Assembly: GCA_016875515.1 (NCBI GenBank)
Contig: VGRA01000078.1
Span: 1-8,653, forward strand
Direction: 5' to 3'
Source: Deltaproteobacteria bacterium
GTDB lineage: Bacteria > Myxococcota > Myxococcia > Myxococcales > Myxococcaceae
Length of the DNA: 8,653 bases
Shown here: in pieces, positions 1 to 5,657 of the stretch
How the letters are laid out: each line of letters begins with the position of its first letter
Numbering within the stretch: position 1 is the stretch's first letter
Notes under the pieces: generated by a model
What the model saw: the letters and a program-made list of their open reading frames with translations, nothing else
Databases searched by the model: none
Told to the model about the DNA's origin: nothing
Program-made: the position numbers and the translations under genes

Positions 1-453
1 ACCGCCGCGCCGCCTGGGACATCCACCGCCACCGCATGGCGCCCGAGGCCGCCGCCGTGCTCCAGCAGGTGGTCCTGGACGGACGGCTCTCGTCACACGC
101 CGGGACCGTCACCGGATTGGAGCCAACTGCGCGCGGCGTCCTCGCCACCGTGCGCCCGCGGGGGGGCCGGGGCGCCCCTCACGTTCGAGGCGCAGCGCGT
201 GGTGGGGTGTCTGGGCGGGTCGCCGCTCTCGGGTGGCGGGCCCCTGCTGGAGGCGCCGCTGCGGCGCGGGACGGTGACGCCGGAGGCGCTGGGCCTGGGG
301 CTGGAGGTGGAACCGGACGGCGCCCTCCCCGGTGCGCCCGGGCTCTACGCGGTGGGACCGCTGCGCCGGGGTCGCCTGTGGGAGTCCACCGCCATCCCGG
401 AACTCCGCCTGCAGGCAGAGGCGCTCGGGCGGCTCCTCGCCGCCGCTACTTGA
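1..453 (+). pseudogene. 3' part of COG4529-type FAD/NAD(P)-binding oxidoreductase, frameshifted
   Basis: This is the C-terminal portion of a flavoprotein whose start lies left of the window. From base 3 one frame reads RRAAWDIHRHRMAPEAA, matching the WxxHRHRmAP segment of COG4529 (YdhS/HpyO-like) proteins. From about base 166 a different frame reads LTFEAQRVVGCLGG and then LYAVGPLRRGRLWESTAIPE, which is the hallmark C-terminus of the same family, ending at TGA 451-453. The two frames join at a run of seven G (160-166): with six G the protein reads continuously as RPRGAGAPLTFEAQ. Both halves still look conserved, so the cause is either a recent frameshift or a one-base sequencing/assembly error. 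The enzyme's substrate is not evident. Its end overlaps the end of the convergent def gene by 8 bp. I am confident of the family and less sure whether the gene is truly broken. Confidence 0.68.
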
Positions 454-940
454 CCGATTTGTACTTCTTCATCCGCTCGCGGAAGAGCCCGCGCTTGAGC
501 GGCGAGAGGTGCGTCACGAAGACCGTCCCGTCCAGGTGTTCGATCTCGTGCTGCAGCACGTGCGCGAGCCGCCCCTCCGCCTCCAGTTCCTGCCACGCAC
601 CCGCGCGGTCCTGGTAGCGGACCTTCACCTTGGCGAACCGCGGCGTCTGCTCGAACTGGTCCGGGACGGACAGGCACCCCTCGCGCAGCTCCACCTTACC
701 GGAGCGCTCGAGCACCTGCGGGTTGACGATCTCGAACCACGTCCCGTCCTGGCGCCCGACGAGGGCGAGCCGCAAGGACACCCCCACCTGGTTGGCGGCA
801 ATGCCAATGCCGTCCGCCTCCTTCATGGCGGCGTGCATGTCCACGATCAGCTCCTCCAACTGCGGGCCGAACTCGGTGACGGGCCGGGTGGGCGTCTCGA
901 GAACCTTGCTTGGCCAGATGACGATGTCGCGCTTGGGCAT
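446..940 (-). CDS. def: Peptide deformylase
   Basis: A 164-residue metalloenzyme that removes the formyl group from the initiator methionine of nascent proteins in the cytoplasm. All three diagnostic motifs are present: GIGIAANQ (residues 44-51, motif GxGxAAxQ), EGCLS (88-92) and HEIEH (131-135). Cys90, His131 and His135 should hold the metal and Glu132 should be catalytic. Length is normal for the family and the basic C-terminal tail (LKRGLFRERMKKYKS) is typical. The start is ATG at 940, with an AAGGGG purine run about 5 nt upstream. It lies 75 bp downstream of ahcY on the same strand, separated by a strong hairpin, so it may be read through from ahcY or have its own promoter. It is not beside fmt, its common partner, so a second def elsewhere is possible. 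Its 3' end overlaps the convergent flavoprotein gene. Confidence 0.96.
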   Translation of the reverse strand: MPKRDIVIWPSKVLETPTRPVTEFGPQLEELIVDMHAAMKEADGIGIAANQVGVSLRLALVGRQDGTWFEIVNPQVLERSGKVELREGCLSVPDQFEQTPRFAKVKVRYQDRAGAWQELEAEGRLAHVLQHEIEHLDGTVFVTHLSPLKRGLFRERMKKYKSVK

Positions 941-961
941 GGTACCCCTTGAGTAGACGAA

Positions 962-992
962 GCCGCGGCGAGGGCAAGCGCCTCGCCGCGGC
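962..992 (-). terminator. GC-rich hairpin between ahcY and def (terminator or attenuator candidate)
   Basis: A perfect 12-bp inverted repeat, GCCGCGGCGAGG (962-973) and CCTCGCCGCGGC (981-992), with a 7-nt loop. It starts 24 bp past the ahcY stop codon. On the minus strand it is followed by TTCGTCT rather than a clean U-run; on the plus strand four T lie about 10 bases beyond it. It is placed where a terminator for the sahR-ahcY transcript would be. The poor U-tract leaves room for partial readthrough into def, or for an RNA-stabilising role. Confidence 0.55.
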
Positions 993-1015
993 CCGGGGGG
1001 CTTTTCGGTGGGTGG

Positions 1016-2353
1016 CTAGTACCGGTAGTGCTCCGGCTTGAAGGGGCCGTCCACCTTCACATTCAGGTACTCGGCCTGCGCGGGGGTCAGCTTCGTCAGC
1101 TTCGCCCCCACCTTGGCCAGGTGGAGCATGGCCACCTTCTCGTCCAGGGACTTGGGCAGGGTGTAGACCTTGCCGGACTCGAAGCGGTGACCGGTATCCA
1201 GCGCGCCCCACAGCGCCAGCTGCGCCATCACCTGGTTGGTGAAGCTGTTGGACATGACGAAGGACGGGTGGCCGTCCGCGCAGCCCAGGTTCACCAGCCG
1301 GCCGCGCGCGAGCACGATGAGCTTGCGCCCGTCCGGGAAGATGAACTGGTCCACCTGCGGCTTGATGTTCTCCTCGCGGATCTCCGGGTGCTTCTCCAGC
1401 CAGGCGATCTGGATCTCGCTGTCGAAGTGGCCAATGTTGGCGAGGATGGCGCCGTCCTTCATCTTCGACATGTGCTCGCCGGTCACCACGTCACAGCAGC
1501 CGGTGGCGGTGATGATCATGTCTGCCTGCGGGGCCGCCTCGTCCATGGTGACCACCTGGAACCCCTCCATGGTGGCCTGCAGCGCGCAGATGGGGTCCAC
1601 CTCCGTCACCATGACGCGCGCGCCCAGCCCCTTGGCCGCCTGCGCGCTGCCCTTGCCCACGTCCCCGTAGCCGGCCACCACCACCACCTTGCCCGCCACC
1701 ATCACGCCGGTGGCGCGCTTGACGCCGTCCATGAGGGACTCGCGGCAGCCGTAGAGGTTGTCGAACTTGGACTTGGTGACCGAGTCGTTGACGTTGATGG
1801 CCGCGCAGTTGAGCTTGCCCTGCTTGCTCATCTCGTAGAGGCGGTGCACGCCCGTTGTGGTCTCCTCGGAGAGGCCGCGGATGGCGTCTGGGCCGGTGAA
1901 CAACTCCGGGTGCCTCTGGTGCAACCAGATGGTCAGGTCCCCGCCGTCGTCCAGGATCATGTTCGGGCCCTTGCCGCCCTTGAACGCGAACACCTGCTGC
2001 TCGAGGCACCAGTCGTATTCCTCCAGCGTCTCGCCCTTCCAGGCGAAGACCGGCACGCCCGCCTTGGCAACGGCAGCGGCGGCGTGGTCCTGGGTGGAGA
2101 AGATGTTGCACGAGGTCCACGTCACCTCGGCCCCCAGCGCTACCAGCGTCTCGATGAGGACCGCCGTCTCGGTGGTCATGTGGAGGCAGCCCGCCACGCG
2201 CGCGCCCCGGAGCGGCTGCTTGCCCTTGTACTCCTCGCGGAGCGCCATGAGGCCGGGCATCTCCTTCTCGGCGATGAGGATCTCCTTGCTGCCCCACTCG
2301 GCGAGGGAGATGTCGGCGACCTTGAAGGCGGGGAACTCGGTGCGGTGGTTCAT
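1016..2353 (-). CDS. ahcY: Adenosylhomocysteinase (S-adenosyl-L-homocysteine hydrolase)
   Basis: A 445-residue NAD-dependent cytoplasmic enzyme that splits S-adenosylhomocysteine into adenosine and homocysteine, removing the product inhibitor of methyltransferases and feeding the methionine/SAM cycle. Visible signatures: CLHMTTETA (56-64), [12 protein letters not shown] (82-93), [11 protein letters not shown] (163-173), [19 protein letters not shown] (189-207, with Lys194 and Asp198 matching the human catalytic Lys186/Asp190), the Rossmann NAD loop GYGDVGKG (228-235), HFDSEIQ (309-315), [15 protein letters not shown] (361-375) and the C-terminal KPEHYRY. Only 23 residues lie between DDGGD and EETTTG, so this is the compact form without the roughly 40-residue insert of mycobacterial-type enzymes. 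The start is ATG with GGAG about 11 nt upstream. It follows sahR by 36 bp and is probably co-transcribed with and controlled by it. Also called sahH. Confidence 0.98.
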   Translation of the reverse strand: MNHRTEFPAFKVADISLAEWGSKEILIAEKEMPGLMALREEYKGKQPLRGARVAGCLHMTTETAVLIETLVALGAEVTWTSCNIFSTQDHAAAAVAKAGVPVFAWKGETLEEYDWCLEQQVFAFKGGKGPNMILDDGGDLTIWLHQRHPELFTGPDAIRGLSEETTTGVHRLYEMSKQGKLNCAAINVNDSVTKSKFDNLYGCRESLMDGVKRATGVMVAGKVVVVAGYGDVGKGSAQAAKGLGARVMVTEVDPICALQATMEGFQVVTMDEAAPQADMIITATGCCDVVTGEHMSKMKDGAILANIGHFDSEIQIAWLEKHPEIREENIKPQVDQFIFPDGRKLIVLARGRLVNLGCADGHPSFVMSNSFTNQVMAQLALWGALDTGHRFESGKVYTLPKSLDEKVAMLHLAKVGAKLTKLTPAQAEYLNVKVDGPFKPEHYRY

Positions 2354-2389
2354 GGTTCGTGTGACTCCGTGGGACTGCGGTGAGGGGAA

Positions 2390-3403
2390 CTACGACAGGG
2401 GTTGTGCCGCGCTCTTGCGTGCCACCCAGGCATGCCAGTCCAGGTGGCGGTCCGGCCCTTCGCGGTGCAGGGCAGGCGGAACGGGGAAGTGGGCCAGGGG
2501 CTGCAGCCCCGCGGCGGTGAAGAGGGGGGGCAGCTCGTCCGCGCCGAACCCCTGCCACACGTCCCCGCCCTCGCGGCGGAGGGACTCGTCCGAGTGGGGC
2601 AGGTAGTCCAGCACCACCAGGTGGCCGCCGCGCCGCAGCAGCCGGGCGAAGGCCTGCAGCGCCGCCGCGGGCCGGGAGGCGTGGTGGAGGGTGCGCGCCG
2701 CGTACACCAGGTCCGCGCCCCCGGCGGCGGAGACGCGCTCGTACAGCGACACGTCGTCGTAGCTGCCGGGAAAGAGGGAGACATGGGCGTAGCCGCGCGC
2801 GGCCACCCGCGCCGCGCAGCGCGCCAGCTGCGCCCGGCTGCGGTCCACGGCGATGACGCGCTCGAACAGCGGCGCGAGGACGTCCAACAGCAGCCCCTCG
2901 CCCGTCCCGGCGTCCACGGCAAGCGCGCGGTTGGGCAGCAGCGGGGCCAGGGCCGCCAGGTGGGCCAGGTGCGCCGCGGAGGGCAACCCCTCCTGGGAGG
3001 CCGCCTCGGGCGGCACCGCCTCGAACAGCCGCTGCCCGGACGCCTCGCGCCCGGCCACCACCCCCGCCACCCGCGCGAGGCTCCCGTCCTTCAGGCACAG
3101 CCGCCGCCCCTCTGCCAGCGCCTCCGCCACCACGGTGTCTGCCGGTGCGGAGGCCCGCAGCAGCGTCCGCGTGCCATCCCGGCGGCTCTCCAGCAGCCCC
3201 GCCTGCCGCAGCGCCGCTACCTTCCGGCTCACCTGGGGCTGGCCCTCGCGCAGGATCTCCGCCAGCTCCCCCACCGCCAGCTCCTCCTCGGCGCACAGCG
3301 CGAGCAGCTGCAGCCGCCCCTCGTCCGAGAGCAGCCGGAACAGCTCCACCCGGGACACCGGCGGGACCTGCACTGCGCGGGCAGTGGGAGAAACAACGGA
3401 CAT
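2390..3403 (-). CDS. sahR: SahR-type repressor of the SAM cycle: ArsR winged helix fused to a SAM/SAH-binding methyltransferase-like domain
   Basis: A 337-residue protein with an ArsR/SmtB winged helix at about residues 18-90 (LFRLLSDEGRLQLLALC, then ELAEILREGQPQVSRKVAALRQAGLL cut across 47-71) and a class I methyltransferase domain at about 155-330. Motif I is DAGTGEG (164-170), followed by VIAVDRS (183-189) and RLLRRGGHLVVLDYLPH (254-270). The metal-sensing CVC motif of true ArsR is absent (ELAVGELAEI instead), so an arsenic or metal role is unlikely. Published work on proteobacterial SahR describes this architecture: a repressor of ahcY, metK, metE/H and metF that lets go of DNA on binding SAH. 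Adjacency to ahcY (36 bp, same strand) supports that role here. No Shine-Dalgarno precedes the ATG. GTG codons at 11, 16 and 19 are less likely starts. Whether the domain also methylates anything is unknown. Confidence 0.85.
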   Translation of the reverse strand: MSVVSPTARAVQVPPVSRVELFRLLSDEGRLQLLALCAEEELAVGELAEILREGQPQVSRKVAALRQAGLLESRRDGTRTLLRASAPADTVVAEALAEGRRLCLKDGSLARVAGVVAGREASGQRLFEAVPPEAASQEGLPSAAHLAHLAALAPLLPNRALAVDAGTGEGLLLDVLAPLFERVIAVDRSRAQLARCAARVAARGYAHVSLFPGSYDDVSLYERVSAAGGADLVYAARTLHHASRPAAALQAFARLLRRGGHLVVLDYLPHSDESLRREGGDVWQGFGADELPPLFTAAGLQPLAHFPVPPALHREGPDRHLDWHAWVARKSAAQPLS

Positions 3404-3411
3404 GGTTGTTA

Positions 3412-3438
3412 TTTATGCATTCATGCGCATGAATGCAA
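3412..3438 (-). promoter_or_regulatory. Candidate sahR-ahcY promoter with a leaderless or very short leader
   Basis: On the minus strand TTGCAT (3438-3433) and CATAAA (3417-3412) resemble -35 and -10 hexamers with a 15-bp spacer, which is short. The predicted transcript start would fall within a few bases of the sahR ATG (3403), consistent with the absence of a ribosome-binding site. This is the only AT-rich stretch near the gene. The hexamers are weak matches, so this is inference. Confidence 0.4.
3416..3437. promoter_or_regulatory. Perfect 22-bp palindrome, probable SahR operator
   Basis: Two 11-bp half-sites, TGCATTCATGC and GCATGAATGCA, abut with no spacer at 3426/3427. It lies 12 bp upstream of the sahR start codon and fills the spacer between promoter-like hexamers, the position expected for a repressor that blocks RNA polymerase. 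A dimeric ArsR-fold protein binds this kind of site. I saw no second full copy in the window. I cannot confirm that it matches the published SahR consensus. Confidence 0.65.
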
Positions 3439-3498
3439 CCATTCCTTGGGGCACGGAGCTGCAGAAGGGGGCGTGGATGGCTGGCGGGCGGCGGAGGG

Positions 3499-3726
3499 CT
3501 ACAGCCTGCGCTCGAAGCGGGTGGCCTTCATGAGGGACTCTATCCGCTCGAGCACCTCGGGCTTGTAGACGCGGCTGCCGCACGTGGGGCAGCTGCCCTG
3601 GGGTACGTCCGTCAGGACCACGATCTTCCCGGACACGGTCATCCGGACCTCCACCGCGCGGTGTTGGTACACCCCGGAGCAGGGACATCTTCCGTAGTCG
3701 AGCGCAGCCGCCACGTCCGGTAACAT
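3499..3726 (-). CDS. Small YgiT/MqsA-type zinc-finger protein
   Basis: A 75-residue protein with two cysteine pairs, RCPCSG (Cys14, Cys16) and SCPTCGS (Cys46, Cys49), separated by a strand-rich segment (VEVRMTVSGKIVVLTDVP) and followed by a charged helix KPEVLERIESLM. This is the layout of YgiT-type zinc fingers, found in MqsA antitoxins and in free-standing small proteins. The first pair is CxC rather than the usual CxxC. There is no helix-turn-helix domain after the finger and no MqsR-like toxin beside it, so an antitoxin role is not supported. The ATG at 3726 is the only nearby conventional start; a GGAGGA run lies about 20 nt upstream, too far to be a normal ribosome-binding site. It lies upstream of sahR on the same strand (95 bp) and divergent from the gene at 3737. 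Function unknown. Confidence 0.8.
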   Translation of the reverse strand: MLPDVAAALDYGRCPCSGVYQHRAVEVRMTVSGKIVVLTDVPQGSCPTCGSRVYKPEVLERIESLMKATRFERRL

Positions 3727-3736
3727 AGCGCGGAAC

Positions 3737-4603
3737 GTGACCCGGGTTCCTCCCAACAATTCAGGCAGGCCGCCGCCTCCACCCCGACCGGGTGGGCCGC
3801 AGGGGCCTGCGCGTCCGCGCACCCGCACCGCCCAGCTGACCGCCGCCCAGCGCGCGAAGGAGGCCGCGGCGGAGGACGCCTCGCCCGAGCTGGACGCCGC
3901 CGCACAGGCCCATTCGGGCATGACGCCGGACGAGGCGGCGCGCCACGTCACAAGCGAGTTCGTGCTCGGCAACGAGGACCCGGCGCTGCAGGAGGAGCAG
4001 CCGGAGTCCGAGGAGCAGCGGGCCGCCGCGGAGAAGGAGGGAGCGCCCCAGCAGCCCGGGGTCCGGCGCCCCGCGGCGCAGCGCGCGGCAGGCCAGCGCC
4101 CGGGGCAGCAGCGGGACACGGGAGCTCACACGCCGCTGCAGCACGCCGCCCGCGGCACCGGGCGCGGGGACGGCTTCGAGGGGGCGCAGCGCACGGGCGC
4201 CAACGCCGTCTACGGCGCACAGACCGTCAGCGGGGCCATGGCCGCCTTCCCCGCGCCCCGCCCGCCGGCGTTTGGCGAGGCCATGGCGGCGCTCCACCAG
4301 GCGCAGAAGCGCGGCGTGTTCTTCCGCGAGGACAGCCGGGGCAGCCGCCCGGACGACGGCGGGGAAGATCCGGAGCTGGCTGCGGCCGTGGAGGAGTGCA
4401 TCCGCCTCCTCTTCGGCGTGCCGGGCATCCACCGCGTGGGGCCCGGCATGAACGAATCGGGCGAGCCCGTGGTGCTGGTGGTGGCCAACCGCGGCTTCAC
4501 CTCCGCCTCGCTCTCTGCCGTCCCCCAGCGCGTCCACCGCTTCGCCACGTTGCTCGCGCTCCCCTTCGAGCTGCTGCCCCTGCGCCGCGAGCGCGGGGCC
4601 TGA
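3737..4603 (+). CDS. Hypothetical protein: disordered proline/glutamine-rich N-terminus, compact C-terminal domain
   Basis: I do not recognise this 288-residue protein as a named family. Residues 1-30 are proline-rich (NSGRPPPPPRPGGPQGPARP). Residues 31-200 are hydrophilic, rich in Ala, Glu, Gln, Arg and Gly, and probably mostly disordered. Residues about 210-288 look folded: a helix (PELAAAVEECIRLLFG), VPGIHRVGPG, a hydrophobic strand (EPVVLVVA), then a helix and a closing strand FELLPLRRE. This order resembles small alpha/beta domains seen at the ends of other secreted or regulatory proteins, but the match is only impressionistic. There is no signal peptide or membrane segment, and a single Cys (221). 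The GTG start at 3737 sits 10 bp from the divergent zinc-finger start and lacks a good ribosome-binding site; ATG at 3920 is an alternative, but the coding bias extends upstream. It is 22 bp before the sugar kinase, so operonic. Confidence 0.82.
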   Translation: MTRVPPNNSGRPPPPPRPGGPQGPARPRTRTAQLTAAQRAKEAAAEDASPELDAAAQAHSGMTPDEAARHVTSEFVLGNEDPALQEEQPESEEQRAAAEKEGAPQQPGVRRPAAQRAAGQRPGQQRDTGAHTPLQHAARGTGRGDGFEGAQRTGANAVYGAQTVSGAMAAFPAPRPPAFGEAMAALHQAQKRGVFFREDSRGSRPDDGGEDPELAAAVEECIRLLFGVPGIHRVGPGMNESGEPVVLVVANRGFTSASLSAVPQRVHRFATLLALPFELLPLRRERGA

Positions 4604-4625
4604 ACCCGACCCACGGAAAGAACCC

Positions 4626-5657
4626 ATGGAAACGCTCCTCCGAGACCAGGCCGAGAAGGCCACCCTCCGCCCGTTCGCCCAGGCGGCCGTCGTGAAGCTG
4701 AAGGGCGAGGCGAGCAGCCGCTCCTACTACCGCGTGGGGGAAGCCCCCGGCAGCGTGGTGGTGATGGTGATGCCGCAGGATGCGAAGAGGAGCGAGGAGG
4801 GCGGTGCCGCGGAGGCGCCGGTGGAGCTGCCCTTCGTCAACGTCCACCGCTACCTGGAGAGGCTGGGCATCCGCGTGCCGCGCATCCTCCGGTACGACGA
4901 GCCGGCCGGGATGATGGTGCTGGAGGACCTCACGGACCTCACCTTCGAGCAGGCACTGGAGGGTGGAAAGCACGCCGAGGCACTGTACGGCCGCGCGGTG
5001 GAGTTGCTCGCCCGGTTGCGCGCCCGGGCCGAGGCGCAGCAGGATCCTGGCTGCCTCGCCTACACGCGCGCGTTCGACGAGGCGCTCTACGACTGGGAGC
5101 TGCACCATTTCCGCGAGTGGGGCATGGAGGCGTGGAGCGGACGGCAGGTGACCGGCGCCGAGCTAGCGGAGCTGCACCGCCACTTCCGCACGCTCGCCGC
5201 CGAGCTGGCGGCGGCCCCTCGCGGCTTCACCCACCGCGACTACCAGAGCCGCAACATCATGGTGTCAGGCGGCGAGCTGGTGGTCATCGACTTCCAGGAC
5301 GCGCTCCTGGGGCCGCGCCAGTACGACCTGGTGGCGCTGCTGCGGGACAGCTACGTGGAGCTGCCGTACGCGTTCGTGGACCGGATGCTGGACCGCTACC
5401 TGGACGCCTTCGAGCCGCAGCGCGGGGTGAGGGTGGACCGCCCCGCCTTCAAGGCCTTCTTCGACCTGCTCACGGTGCAGCGCAAGCTGAAGGACGCGGG
5501 GCGCTTCGAGTTCATCCACCGCGTCAAGGGCAACCCGGGCTTCCTCGTCTCCATCCCCGCCTCCCTGCGCTACGTGAAGACGGCCTTCGCGCGGCGCCCG
5601 GAGCTGGCGCCGCTGCAGGGGCTCATTGCCCGGTACGTGCCGGAACTTGCGCCGTGA
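4626..5657 (+). CDS. AmgK-like sugar kinase (aminoglycoside phosphotransferase fold, COG3178)
   Basis: A 343-residue soluble kinase of the APH/choline-kinase superfamily. The catalytic loop is FTHRDYQSRNIM (201-212, with Asp205 as likely base and Asn210 for metal), followed by VVIDFQDALLGPRQYDLVAL (219-238, with Asp222 as the DFx metal ligand). The FQDA-x-x-GP-x-x-YDL pattern is that of AmgK, which phosphorylates the anomeric hydroxyl of MurNAc/GlcNAc in Pseudomonas cell-wall recycling. VLEDLTDLTFEQAL (98-111) fits the inter-lobe hinge. It precedes, and overlaps by 4 nt, a nucleotidyltransferase, the same arrangement as amgK-murU, so the expected job is making a sugar-1-phosphate for the next enzyme. 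The sugar identity is not proven by sequence. The ATG at 4626 has GGAAAG about 6 nt upstream. Antibiotic resistance is unlikely from the sequence class. Confidence 0.88.
   Translation: METLLRDQAEKATLRPFAQAAVVKLKGEASSRSYYRVGEAPGSVVVMVMPQDAKRSEEGGAAEAPVELPFVNVHRYLERLGIRVPRILRYDEPAGMMVLEDLTDLTFEQALEGGKHAEALYGRAVELLARLRARAEAQQDPGCLAYTRAFDEALYDWELHHFREWGMEAWSGRQVTGAELAELHRHFRTLAAELAAAPRGFTHRDYQSRNIMVSGGELVVIDFQDALLGPRQYDLVALLRDSYVELPYAFVDRMLDRYLDAFEPQRGVRVDRPAFKAFFDLLTVQRKLKDAGRFEFIHRVKGNPGFLVSIPASLRYVKTAFARRPELAPLQGLIARYVPELAP

Noticed and set aside
1028..2383. Long 451-codon open frame antisense to ahcY
   Set aside because: It is the shadow of a high-GC coding sequence: composition is His/Leu/Val/Arg-rich without motifs, while the opposite strand is an unmistakable ahcY.
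2354..2389. SAH or SAM riboswitch upstream of ahcY
   Set aside because: Only 36 bp separate sahR from ahcY, too short for a riboswitch aptamer; control by SahR is the simpler explanation.
1491..3296. 601-codon open frame on the minus strand across sahR and ahcY
   Set aside because: It is an alternate frame of two well-supported genes and is dominated by Gly/Arg/Ala/Pro runs with no recognisable domain.
2390..3403. Arsenic or metal-responsive ArsR
   Set aside because: The CVC metal site is missing, a methyltransferase-like domain is fused, and no arsenic genes are nearby.
3416..3437. The palindrome as a terminator for the zinc-finger gene
   Set aside because: The half-sites abut with no loop, the stem is not GC-rich throughout, and no U-run follows on either strand.
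3499..3737. MqsRA-like toxin-antitoxin pair
   Set aside because: The zinc-finger protein lacks the MqsA HTH domain and no MqsR-like small toxin is adjacent; neighbours are a disordered protein and sahR.
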